A stretch of 64,000 nucleotides of DNA from Nautilus pompilius (Eukaryota > Mollusca > Cephalopoda > Nautilida > Nautilidae), in the NCBI GenBank assembly GCA_018389105.1, contig JACATO010002451.1, positions 2,682,501-2,746,500 of the forward strand, written 5' to 3'. Position numbers and translations under genes: made by a program. Within the stretch, counting starts at the first letter, position 1, and every line of letters begins with the position of its first letter. Under the pieces are notes generated by a model that had not been told where the DNA came from, ran no database searches, and saw only the letters and a program-made list of their open reading frames with translations. Of this stretch, positions 34,744 to 46,257 are shown piece after piece.

Positions 34744-37700
34744 ATAACTATGAACATCCGAATCCGCCTTAATTATTCTCAGAAACTCATCTCTTGGGGG
34801 ATGTGAATCAACCATCTCTCCTAGGAGAGAGCAGAACTTGTCTATTGCGTTACATATTTTTCTTTCGTAACTGGTGGCTTTAAAATTAATTTTAAAAAAT
34901 CTTTATCATTAAAATCGAGATATTTATCCTGCAGACTCTGAAAGAAGCTATACACACTAATTAAAGCTGAAAAAAGAGAATTTCAAATATATTTATTGTT
35001 AGATTTCCAAGGATCACGAGCTTTTGAATGTTGTTTTCAAGCTGAAATCTAAGTAAATAGTAAACTTACTAAGATACTCAAGTAATGGAGATATTTTCAG
35101 AAGCCATTGTTATTCTGTCTCATAATTAAGAAACAAGCAAATATTTGCAATGCATTTCCAATTACAAGAGTTGCCTTAATTCATATTTATTCCAAATGTG
35201 TAGTTTGTTAAGTTTTTTTAAAAGATTTTTCATACTAAATGTTAAAATATATTTTTCAGGGTAAGTTAAAGAGGCTACTTATAGTTTGAATTATGATCGT
35301 CTGTATTGAGCCCCACAGTCTTCACGGTACAAGATTATTGTCTTTCTTTTTGTATAGGAACGTTTCCTCCCTTTTCAATAAACCACCGACACCTTTCTGT
35401 CAGCTGTTATATCGCACGTACTACGTCGTTTCCATAACAACGACAATTATTTAGGATAAAACATTTTCATCGCTCTCTCTTTTCTTCTTTCCCCCTTATA
35501 TATAAGGAAGAACTCAGCCGAATACACCTTTACTTAGAGAATCAGTCCGAACTGTAACCATGGAACAGTAGTGGGAGCCACACACACATTCTGATAGTCA
35601 CAACTTAGAATTCACCAATATGCATGTATATGTATTTTTTTCTGACAGTCATCTTCCAGGTAATAAATCAGTTATATATGATGTATGGGGTTTAGTTCAC
35701 ATCATATCTCCAGTGTACAAGGAAAAATAACAATAAATATATAATCTAAAAACTCTAACAAATGTTTTAAATAACAGTTTGCCATTTTTAGAGATAATTA
35801 ATTATTATAAATGTTTCTCTGAAAAACGCATACTTCAGATCCAACATTTTAAACGAAAATTAAAAATAAAAGATCTTCGGAAATGATATTTTAAAGTCCA
35901 TGTTAATTTTAAAAGCCGTATGGGGTGTATCTTCTAGCAGTCTGCGAGTTACAAATGAATATTTTTCTAAGTAATTCGATTGTATTTTGATTTCGTCTTA
36001 TATCTGATAGCGCCGAGTAGAGCGATAGTAAATTTATTCATTCTGCCTGGTAAGTAAATTTTAAGAATTCGGGTAATACGTTACTTTGCTTTTCCTACCT
36101 AAAATTAATATTATATGATAAATTAAATTATTTATAAACTTGGAATTAATAGTTGGAATGTTAAGAACATGTATATGCTGAATTGCCACTAGTCTAAATG
36201 TGTATTTTGTTGTTGGTGTGTCAATGTGTTAGAAGTAAGTCACATTATTCACTTTCCGGTAAAATTCAAGTTCGTATCCTCCCTACTCAAGTTTGAAGTC
36301 AGGGTGAGAGAGAATACAAGAATACAATTACGTGAATCGAACCGAGTCTCCTCAGTCGGTCGTGGTTCGGACCTAAACGCTTGAGAAAAATGGACGGAGA
36401 GAACGGTGGAATTATAAAGCTGTTTCGTATTCTCATTGCGAAAAGCTAAAAGAAACATTGGCGAGAGAGACCTGCCATCCATCTTATGTCTAACATGGTT
36501 ACTTTCTGAAAGGATAGTAGTTTGACAGTTGGCTCCGTTATCCCCTGCAGGAGTCAGTTTGGCGTTAAACTTGACTTTCTGGTCGTCTCTTGTTTTTTGG
36601 TTTATTTGTTTAGAATAATAGGAAACCCATTTACACAAATGAAACTGTTTCTTTGGAAAGAATTTTAACTCGACGATTTAAAACATGAAGCTTAAAAATA
36701 TTTACAAATTATAAATTCAGTAGTTAGATGCATGCCGTGGACAATCTCAGTTCTGCGACTGAATGCAGTTCAACCTCCGCTCGATAAAGACGATGACAAA
36801 TTCTTTTTAATTTAATAGACGATGCTTACTTTAGGAAGCTTCACGGAATATATCACTGAGAGATCGTGAGAATCTAAACAAACGGACAAACAAGCAACAC
36901 CCACCTTTCTGAAGCGGTTAATTTCCACCGGTGACTTTCTTTGTGGGGGGAAAATCGGCAAAAACAGATGCGTTTGTGGTGTCTTCTAACTCATCACAGC
37001 GATCTCGATCTGTTTCGTCGGATCGATTTCACGCTCGTGTAGTTTGCACCCCCTCGCGGGGGAAATTGGTCGGGTCGCGGAAATCACGCGGAAGTGTGAA
37101 CGAGAGCATCGCTACCACACGGAATTAGCATATTCGAGGCCGGAGTACGGGACAGCTCCTCCGCCCGTCCGCCCAGATCCTGGTTAAGTCAAATCGATAC
37201 TCGCAGATTTGGAGTGGCCGCGATGCTCGGGAAACAAAAGCGATTATCTCTGCCGGTCTCCTATCGTGGATGCGCCGCCCATCGTTTACGGAAGCCCGAA
37301 GATGTCTTACTTTTTACGTTTGGCAGACGGATCTACGTCTAGAAAGCAGTCGTTTCTTCGCTTCAGCGCTGGATCTCAGGTGCGAGTCTTAAACAGCGGA
37401 ATCCGCGTGTGATGATGGCTAGCAAAGAAATAAAAGAACAGATATTACTTCAGGTGTAAAAACTGAGATAGATTAGATGACGACTTGAGCCAAGAATCGC
37501 AATAACCGTGATAGAACACACAACCCAGTTTGCCACTTTTATTTATTTATTTTCTTGGATTATTTGCAGTTCAAATATGTCTTCTATTGTTGTTGTTTTT
37601 TTTCGTAGCCGAAGACGAATATGTCAACTTTCATGAACTGCAAACCTTCTCTCATGTCGGTGTTCAGAAGAGCGAGACTACGTCGGCAAAACGAGGCTAG

Positions 37701-40150
37701 TGCTGCTGGCCGAGCGGAATTTGGCATCGTGTTTCCGGTACAGCTTAAGTAGTGCGTGTTGACAACGACAGCGGCACCTTCCCTCCAAAGATATCTGTCT
37801 CTCCCCGGTACCACTATCAGAGTAAAGATTATTCCCTAAATGTCTGTAAGCAATGGACTGCTTCTAATGTCGACGGCTAGAACTTACAGGGAAAAACCAC
37901 ACTGAGAAATGCTGTATTACGGCTGTCCATGAAAAAAAAAAACATCTGTAACTTGCACCAACAGTCTCCAGAGTGTTAACAAAAGCATAATTAATTGGCT
38001 ATTTCTTATATGTGCTTGATAACTGGCAAGGAGCAGTTTAGCACCGAAACGAAGTCATATCTATAGCCAATTTGTAACCACGTCTTTTTAAGTCTTAATT
38101 ATTGATAGCAAAAACGTTAGTCTTCCACACATCCAACAAGTTCTTATTAATTCTTTATTCTGTATGTCTAGTATTTTTATTGCTCCGAATATTTTATATA
38201 ACGCAATCCTAACTTGAAGACTTTGCTGCACTTCCTCAACTATTTTGTCTCTTAGATGAAGAGTTTGCGCCTGCCTCTGCATCTTCTTTGCTGACCTTAG
38301 AGTCTACACAATCGAGTATTAGTCAGATCGTACGTTTTATTTTTCGGTAATAAGGACAGTGACAGTGCCAGTTAGTGTCCGGTCATCTCAGAAAGGTGAG
38401 ATGTCTGAAGAGAACTGCAGCTCATCACAACAGTGTGGCCGCCGCCCTGGTCCTCGATATATCGGACTCGGGGATTTTCTGGTTTCCACTAAGCCGAAGA
38501 GTTCCAGTAGTATCTCTTTTCTACCGCTGAAGTTGGTGGTATTTCCTCTCGGTTGTGCGAATGCGCGGAACGACGACCGGGGTGGCACTCGGCTCTGAGC
38601 CCACAAAGGAGGGCGGGCGAACTGCTTACCAGTCGTCATGGAATCCTAGGGGAGGCAATGCTACTCCATAAGGTACGTAGTTCTCGAACAAAGCAGGATT
38701 CCGATTTCTGCAGGTTTTCTAAGACAAGGGGTGTGTCTGAGCCTGCTCTTGTTTAACATTTGGCTCCAAAACAATCCCGTGTGAAAAGCACCTGAAGGCC
38801 CACAAGAGAACCAACCATGGGACGGGTATAGATGGATGCGCTCTTGTAGCCACCCACCTACCCGATATATGAACCGGAGACCTGTCTAGCGTCTAGCCCT
38901 TGATAGAAGTTCTAACCCTTAAACTCGCCCACAACTATTGTTTTTTTTTAAATTTTAATTTCGATCGCTCGACCAGATTTTTTTCCGGAGGAGAACCCGG
39001 GCAGACGTAACCGAGAGCCCCGCGGCTGATACAATAACTTGTTGGAGATTTGGCGAGAATGAGATGTCAACGGATTCTCTCGGAATTTCAAACAACCGCG
39101 AGGTCAGACTTGAGTAATAGAAGGGGCTGGGATTTAAACGTGATATAATAGAATTGACGTTGTGTGTGGGGACAATAGCGATGTCCGCCAGCTCCGACCG
39201 TCGACCGACTTCCTTAGAGGCGACCCCAACACCGGCTGCTTTAACCCTTGCCGCTTTTGTTGGTCATCGAATTTATCTAACCCATCAACCCAGCGGTCCA
39301 GAGTTCACGTCTCCGGTCGGAAAAGATCAGGTTAGCGCAAGTATTCCGGAAGACCGCGTTCACTCTGCGAACGAACCTATTAATCAACAGGGGCCGCGGA
39401 AAATCTGACGGGGTTATTTGAAGATGGGTCCGACTGGTAAAGAGGCTAAAAGCAGAATATAAATTGCACAATTGACACAAATATCTCAGTAATTAGGTCC
39501 GAAGTTCTCTGCTGTTCTTATTCTTTTTTACCTCAGATTTGAGGCGGGAAAAACTCTGTCTGTAAACGATGATAAAAATTCATGTTTTTTGCTTTGTTTT
39601 CATTTGTAAATAAAAGACATTAAATCAAGAAATAGAATAGTATCACCATAACCGTGCTGCATTTTTTATACTATATTTACATTATAAATAACGATAAAGG
39701 GGACATAACTCTGATAGCCTTATTGGTTCGCCGAGTTACTACGTATTCATCAACGTCGCCCAATCTTAATTAATTAACTAAACTATGAATGCGACGTCTC
39801 TCGCCAAAGGTAAATTGTTACGGTAAAAAGCAAGTCAGCAGTTTGCCCCCAAAGGTTCGATCAATCTCCAGCCTTCTAGTATAAACTATCTATGTTTTGT
39901 TGGTGTTGTTTTATACCCATTAGAACATACATATTTAAGCTTTAGACGACAAAGGCGCTAAATTCGCTTGGCTCCAAATACCAGGCACTGAACGGCTGGA
40001 AACAACAAAAAAAAAAAGAAAAGAAAACAGTTTTAAGTGGACATAAGTTTTGCTTTGTCGTTTATTATAATTTGACTCTAAAAAAATCAGCTGTAGCCGA
40101 GTTTTTTCTAAACAATTGCGTAATGTAATAATTTTCATACATTTACGATA
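34744..40150. other. Non-coding stretch, AT-rich with CpG-rich islands
   Basis: 34.7-36.9 kb is strongly AT-rich. CpG-rich segments occur at about 36.93-37.42, 38.35-38.76 and 38.95-39.43 kb. The 38.4-kb segment has an ATG frame (MSEENCSSSQQCGRRPGPRY, 66 codons) and a donor-like AAG|GTACGT at 38.67 kb, which could be a first exon. None of these openings shows a known motif. Confidence 0.4.
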
Positions 40151-40152
40151 TA

Positions 40153-41690
40153 CAGTGCCGAACAAAAGAGTTGGGACACTTGCTGTGAAACTGATATTTG
40201 AGCTCTCTTGTTTTTACATTTGCATACAGATAGCCATCCTAATGTCCATAAGTTGTATAAAACATGCCTTTACAATGTGAAAAAACAGCGGTGTCACATG
40301 TATATCTATTGTCTTGAAAAAATGTTTGAATTAGCATAGTCAACATTTGTACCACGACAAAAGATTTGGGACATTGTGAACAAAATCTGTGCATACATTT
40401 ATTCCCCTCAATATATTCATTTTTAATGGATCAAATGAATAGAATCATATCATCTAAGACCATTTAAGATCATTATTGCACCGTGCCTGGCAAGTCAACG
40501 TCGTCTGAAATCAGAGATTTGATAGTTGAGCACCACCAAGAAAATCTGTCTTGTCGGGAGATAGCCGATCGAGTCAATTGCCCGAAAAGCACTGTAAACT
40601 GCATTCTGGGGCAGTTCAAGGAGACCGGAAACACGAAATCAAAAATGCGAATCGGAAGACCGCGAAAATGTGACAACAAAATGGATCGATTCATTTGTCG
40701 CAAATCCAGGGCCAATTTTTTCCTGACATCGACGGCCGTTCGAGCCTCCCTGAGTGGAGTGAATGTCTCCAGTCGTACTATTCAACGTCGTCTATGCGAG
40801 GGGGAATCTCTTTGGACGAATCGCCCTGAAAAAGCCATTGATCAGCAACAAGAACAGGCGCATCCGCATAGCATGGGCTAAAGTGCACAAAAACTGGACC
40901 AAAGTTCAATGGGCCAGAGTTCTCTTTTCCGACGAAACGATGATCATGCGTATTCACAGTGCTGGAGGATCGTAGATGGAATGTATGAGCGCGGCTGGAC
41001 AAGGCCCTCTCAAGTTGATCAGCGGCAGAGCGACCGCCCAGACCTACTGAAATTTACTGAGGAATGTCTTCGTCGACTACATCGGCGAGAACATGCCAGT
41101 CACCGCCATCTTCAGCACGACAATGCCCCGATCCACACTGACAGAGTCGTCCCTTCCCTCACCACCCAACTAGGAATGGATGTCATGCGCTGGCCGCCCC
41201 AAAGTCCGGATCTCAACCCAATCGAAAATGCCTGGAAGCAGCTGAAGGCCAAGGTGACGAAATACAAGAATCTCAACCAAGACCAATTCTGACAGGCCGT
41301 CGAGAAAAGCTGGCTGGCGATGGCCAATTCCGAGTGCCTTTCTTTGGTCGAATCCATGCCCCGTCGTTGTCGAGCGTCGATCGAAAATCACGGATATGCC
41401 ACCCACTACTAGTCAATCGATCATTTCCATGCATTTGTTCAATTGTAATTTGGAATGTTGAGAAATATTTATGGTTTTGCCCACTGTCCCAACTCTCTTG
41501 TTGCAGTACAAATCGGACATTGCCGATTCAAATATTTTTCCAGAGAATATGTAAACATATAGCACGTGTTGCTTTTATACACTGTAAAGGCATGTTTTTG
41601 TGCATATGGGTATTTAAATGCGTTTGTTAAAATGAGGAAGCTCAGATATCAATTTCACAGCAAGTGTCCCAACTCTTTTGTCCGGCGCTG
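40153..41690 (+). mobile_element. Young Tc1-type transposon with IR/DR ends
   Basis: The 1,538-bp element is flanked by TA (40151-40152, 41691-41692). The left end reads CAGTGCCGAACAAAAGAGTT and then GGGACACTTGCTGTGAAA. The right end in reverse complement is the same except for about four changes over 50 bp. Similarity continues inward, with gaps, to roughly 230 bp per end (shared ACATGCCTTTACA). Each end holds a second inner copy of the motif: ACAAAAGATTTGGGACA near 40358, and in reverse complement CAAGAGAGTTGGGACAG near 41484. This double direct-repeat layout is the IR/DR organisation known from Sleeping Beauty-like Tc1 elements. Close similarity of the ends suggests recent insertion. The transposase inside is broken only lightly. 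Confidence 0.92.
40483..41412 (+). pseudogene. Tc1 transposase, recently broken
   Basis: The coding region runs from 40483 to TAG 41410-41412, about 310 residues, normal for Tc1. Domains in order: first helix-turn-helix (SEIRDLIVEHHQENLSCREI, then NCPKSTVNCILGQF), GRPRK hook, second DNA-binding half ending in SRTIQRRL, then the catalytic core. The acidic residues are all present: D in VLFSDETM, D in HLQHDNAPIHT and E in SPDLNPIENAW, with exactly 34 residues between the last two (D34E). Breaks are few. The start reads GTGCCTGGC where family members have ATGCCTGGC; a frameshift lies near 40.80 kb; a second near 40.97 kb; and TGA at 41290-41292 probably replaces TGG (tryptophan). The end reads SLVESMPRRCRASIENHGYA, a typical Tc1 C-terminus. 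Confidence 0.93.
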
Positions 41691-41692
41691 TA

Positions 41693-43044
41693 TGTCATAC
41701 ATTTAAGAAATTACATTATTTCATAATCTCCAAGCAGTTACGTCATAGCACAACTTTAAACAGTCGCATCATAATATAACTAAGTAGTTACGTCGTGTTG
41801 TAACTTTAAAGGAATCTCGCCCTAGCTAGCGGAGGTTCTGGTCACCCGCACTGCTCAAATTTTAAAATACTACTAACTTGACCATTTAATAAGCGGGCAA
41901 TAAGGAAAAAATGATCAAATGTAGACAGCTTCCGGTTTTCTCGTTTTTACGAATCAACCCTTTTCTATGAATATCGCAAAATTACCCATTTTAAGGATTT
42001 ACAGCGGCATGTGGACTAAAAGGTTCTCTTCTAATTAAGGTGGCGTTTTCATTTTTTTTTTCGTGTTTCTGTCAACGCCTTTAAATCAGACTTTCACCGA
42101 TTTATCTAACTTAATATACTTCTCAATTAATGATTTTTTACACCCTGTCAAGGCTATGCAGTCACTGAGCACAGGAAGTTTACTCTTACAGACGTTTTAT
42201 TTTAAAGTTTAATTTGACTGTGTGTGCGATGATAGAGAATTAGCTCAGCTATACACCCTAGAGCCGTTAGGCGAACTCCAAAAATGGCCAGCCACGATGC
42301 TTCTTATGACCAGTACGTTTCTGTCCTATGACAGTCGCGATGTATTGTATTGGTGGCAGGAAAATAGCCTTTCCATTGCTGTTCGCGAAACTTTCCGTCG
42401 GAAAAATTCCAATTAAGCCGACATTCACCAGGAGGCACCTTTGCCCTCAAGCTGGCCGAGCGTTGCCTTGACAATTGCACGAAAGGATACCAACGTATAA
42501 ACGTTCGGTATGCAACGCTGTGTGGTAGAGACAGTCTGGTGGTTTTTATGCAGTCCATCCGATTGCCAGCAAGTGTTGTTGAATCGGTTCCATTACAATG
42601 TACTCACATTTTCATGTCTATAAGCGACCGTCCATTTCGTTTATTACGCGCCATGTGGTTTTTGGGGTGGCCGGGAGAGGTCGCTTGCTGTCGCTGCGCC
42701 TACGTTAGATTCTAGTGGCCTGTGTTTTGATCGATCGGATAAATGTGATACAGCCTTCCCTAAACTCAAACAGCCCCAGACGTTTGGGTCCAGCCAGCTC
42801 TAGTTAATCTACGGTAAAGGTGCTTCTTCCCTAAAAATACTTTTGTTAGCGCACTTTATGACAGACCGAGGTAATGGCCAAGGAAGTAAAGGAGGAAGTG
42901 GGTGGGGAGAAGAGGTACGAGAAGAACAGAAAGGTAGCCTGCGATGTCGAGGGGCCTGCACATCTAATACGGAGGAGACGCAACATTCAATTAGCCTAAC
43001 TACATGTTTAGACTTTGTTTCGATTAACTAAAATGTTTCATTTC
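41693..43044. other. Non-coding stretch, nothing recognised
   Basis: 41.69-41.82 kb contains three loosely related pieces (AGTTACGTCATAGCACAACT-like, about 40 bp apart). The rest is ordinary DNA with short openings and no motifs. Confidence 0.4.
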
Positions 43045-43330
43045 ATTCCAATAAAGGATTAATCGATTTGGTTGTTTGATTTGATCTAATTAATAATTTA
43101 GCTTATTGGATTTACTGCTTGATTTACTTGCTTTGAATTTTAATGGATTAAATGACTGATATACTCAGTTTGATTTACTTTGATTGATTCGATGGATTTA
43201 GACTTCGTTCGATTTCATTGCTTTACTTTATTTAATTTCGATGATAGCTGAGCCTCACTTGATTCACCTAATTGTTTTGTTGTTTTTCTTTTTACTGAAA
43301 TAAACTTGAACGATTTAATCGATCTTTCTG
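43045..43330. repeat. Degenerate TTGATTTA-type simple repeat
   Basis: The words TTGATTTGAT, GATTTACT and GATTGATTCGATGGATTT recur irregularly for nearly 300 bp. This looks like an old tandem array of a roughly 8-12 bp unit that has drifted. No coding frame survives it. Confidence 0.6.
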
Positions 43331-44159
43331 TTGTTTTATCTCACTGATCCATGTATTATTTTCTCTTTCTACAAAAATCCTTCCTCTCGTATTTTTAGTC
43401 CCTATTGGGACTCTTCATTTATCAAGTGTGGAAGGGAAATACACACCTGGCCGGCTGATGAAGAAAAGCGAAACCATGCTAGCTAGATATGTATTATGCC
43501 CGTTAAACTGATCAGGTCCCTAACGGGGCTTCTGCTGGAGCCGGCCGCGCTGCTACGTCGCACAGCCCGGATGTTAGACGTCAGCCGTGACGTCACCCAT
43601 GCCAAGGAAGAAAAGCGTTCGGAGTCACAAGATGGCCGGTTCAATTCTGAATCCCACGTTCGTGGCATGCATATTTAAAAGCAGTAGACTTAAAGACCGC
43701 CGTTCGGCGAGAAACTTCACCGCCCACGCATAGATAGCAGCAGTATAAGGCGACTCTGTCCTAAAAATGTTACTTTTTCTGAGTTTTAAAATTAATCGCA
43801 TCATGGAGATGCACAAGCAAGAAGCGGTCGTGCTAAGGTAGAGCAAACGCCGTCTTCCGTTATTGCACCATCCACATAAATTCGCCATTCTGGACAGGTG
43901 CTTCTTTCGTGTCCCGAAAACTTCGCTTGCGTAAAGCCCGATGTCGTGGTGTACATCTGCAGTTATCGTCGCATCTGTTTGCATAACAAAAAGTTATGTA
44001 GACGATAAATATTTTACCCAGTCTTCACTTTAACGGCTTCCATCTGGTTTCAGACAATTTAATCCTGCGCTAAGGTCTCGTGGAAGCCAAACTGCGCCGT
44101 TATCGGGTAAACAAGGAATTTTTCTAGCTAAGAAAATCTGTTTTATCGGTCAGACAACA
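43331..44159. other. Non-coding stretch, nothing recognised
   Basis: A short CpG-rich piece with CGTGACGTCA-like palindromes (for example GACGTCAGCCGTGACGTCAC near 43576) stands out. The overlapping 119-codon minus-strand opening has no known motif. Confidence 0.4.
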
Positions 44160-45330
44160 GACCTTCGAAAACGGTAACCGATCAATTTAAATGAAAACTG
44201 ATTTCGGAGCCAGACGAGCGGTGGACTTGTCGAGGCGCCGATGTGGTGGTGAGTGTTTGCTTAGCAGGATGGGAACCTAGTAACGCTCTGCTGGAGTTCA
44301 GATTTACATCTCCACGATTCTCGCCCCCTCCTACACGCACAAACATATACAAGTACTGAACGCTGGCCCTGTTTGCTCCACGATAACACCACGCAGCTCG
44401 CTTCACCGTGTATGTCTCCCTGCATCAGCCGGAAGAGTTGGTGGAATCTTCAAAGGCGATAAATCGGCCGTTTACCTTCAACAAGCAGCGCGACGGGTCG
44501 GTCGGACTGACGGATGATGGCGCTCGCCTGTTGTGACGTCATCGGTCGGGCGGAAACAACGTAATGAACCGAGGGGAGACCATCGGGTGCAGGAGAGTAT
44601 TTGCTTAAGAGCCGTCGACGAACCGTGGCGCATAGGTACGGCAGCAGAACGAAGCCGACGAGATTTTACGGACTTCATCCCAGCTTTCGTTCATTTTAAA
44701 ATCTTCTCTCCCCTCTCTCCACCCCCTTAATCCAATCGCCGTGCGCTAGAATCCGTGTCGACTCCCGCTGAAGCTTCCTGGGTGCCCACTCTCAGCAACC
44801 GTTTGTCTGTTTTAACGCCGCCGGCTCTCGGAAATGGCTCCCAGCAAAAATATCGCGGAATTATTATTTTTTTTTTAGACATAATTCCGCCTTTAAAACG
44901 TCGGCGGAAGTTACGCGGGTGGTTCTGGACGGGGCCCGGCGCGCACGAGCTGCTTGTATCATCTGCCGTTTCCGATGTCGTGATCGACCGAGACTTTGTG
45001 ATATGGATTTTCAAACAGTTTAGCTGAGCTACCGTGTTCGATATATAAACCATCATTATTGTAAAACTGTAAAAAGCATCAATTAGGTTAATGATGCCCC
45101 TTATGTTGTTTGGTGTTAGACGTAAATACAACTGACGTGTACTTTGCACTAATGAACCGAGTTTCACGACACCTATCGGGCAGCCGTTATTGGAGGAGGA
45201 AGAGGAGAGAAGTCGGGTGGTTTTCTTGCTTTTCGTCACCGGTTTTCGTTTGCAGTCTTGTTTCTTGGCGGTGGTTTCTCCTCCCTCCATCTAATTAGCC
45301 GCGGAGGTCGGTCGTCTGCCAGCCATACTC
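44160..45330. other. CpG-rich segment, possible promoter or first-exon region
   Basis: This is the longest CpG-rich stretch in the window apart from 62-63.6 kb. It contains several TGACGTCA/GTGACGTCAT CRE-like sites (for example near 44534). A 187-codon minus-strand opening (44727-45290) and plus-strand openings of 65-90 codons overlap in conflicting frames. None has a known motif, and the CpG-rich base composition alone lengthens open frames. I would treat it as a candidate regulatory region rather than a gene. Confidence 0.3.
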
Positions 45331-46117
45331 GTCAGTCGCTAAGACTCTAATTTTAGAAAGATAAAAGAAACTCTCGCCATTGCGGTTTCCCGTCTGGAGA
45401 GCCGAGAGTTCGGCAAGAAACAAAGACAAAGAAGTTAACGAACTGGACGACAAACCCCAAACATTTAACAAATAAAACACCTTTCTCTTCACTTCCGTTT
45501 AATAGATTTTCCCCACTGATGCAAAAACTGTGATAATTTAATGTGGATTTTACAACTCGGGTGTTCTCTTTGTTTTTCTTTAACAAAAACAAATATCATT
45601 ATTTACTAATCTCACCAATATATTACAATACACGTCGATAATTGCTTCTAATGATTCTAATTACGTAATTGATTTTTTGTTGTTTTTTTTTCCTTTTTAG
45701 AGCGGTTCCAGCATCTTGGTATCCTCTACCTTCTGTCTGGTCTTCTTTACCTTCTTGTGTTTTTAAGATCATAGAATCCTTACCATCCTCTCTTCACTCA
45801 GTAAGCTTCCATACCAACATGGCTGCCCTGACCTGCGTCTCAGGTGTGACTGCCGTATTTTTCGGCACAACCCCAGGTTTTAGGGAAAAAAGGATTTTAT
45901 TGTGTATAAGAATTAAAAGTACCGGCATTAAATTTACAACACAATAACTACAAGTATTTATTTATAAATATTTAATATTCGCTCTTACCATTATCAAATT
46001 AGTATACATTTCAGAATTTTCTGTCATCTGTAAGCAACATTTTCAGGGTGTATTATTCACTGCCTGGGTTAATAAAAGACCTGGTCCGGTTGGAGGACGT
46101 CTGCTGATGTCGAGAAC
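45331..46117. other. Non-coding stretch, nothing recognised
   Basis: AT-rich. A 92-codon plus-strand opening at 45669-45947 has a CCAACATGGCTGCC Kozak-like ATG near 45820 followed by a short hydrophobic stretch, but no family is recognised. Confidence 0.35.
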
Positions 46118-46257
46118 GTTTTACGCTTGTGGTGGTCACCTATCACCACATTAAGTCTCCATAGGTAAAATGTGACGCATTGTGAGTGGCGCCGCGTCTT
46201 TCTTGTGGAGTCTTAATGCTCTGGTAGATGGCGCTGGTGACCACCATAACGCAAAAC
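46118..46257. repeat. Imperfect hairpin repeat, possible MITE
   Basis: GTTTTACGCTTGTGGTGGTC (ACC) at 46118-46140 is complemented, with a few mismatches, by GGTGACCACCATAACGCAAA (AC) at 46236-46257. An inner pair, CATTAAGTCTCCA at 46149-46161 and TGGAGTCTTAATG at 46206-46218, matches with one mismatch. Together they form a two-step stem about 140 bp long overall. Size and structure fit a small foldback element. No obvious target duplication was seen. Confidence 0.6.

Noticed and set aside
44727-45290. 187-codon minus-strand open frame in the CpG-rich segment
   Set aside because: No known motif, low-complexity stretches (serine run), and conflicting openings on the plus strand.
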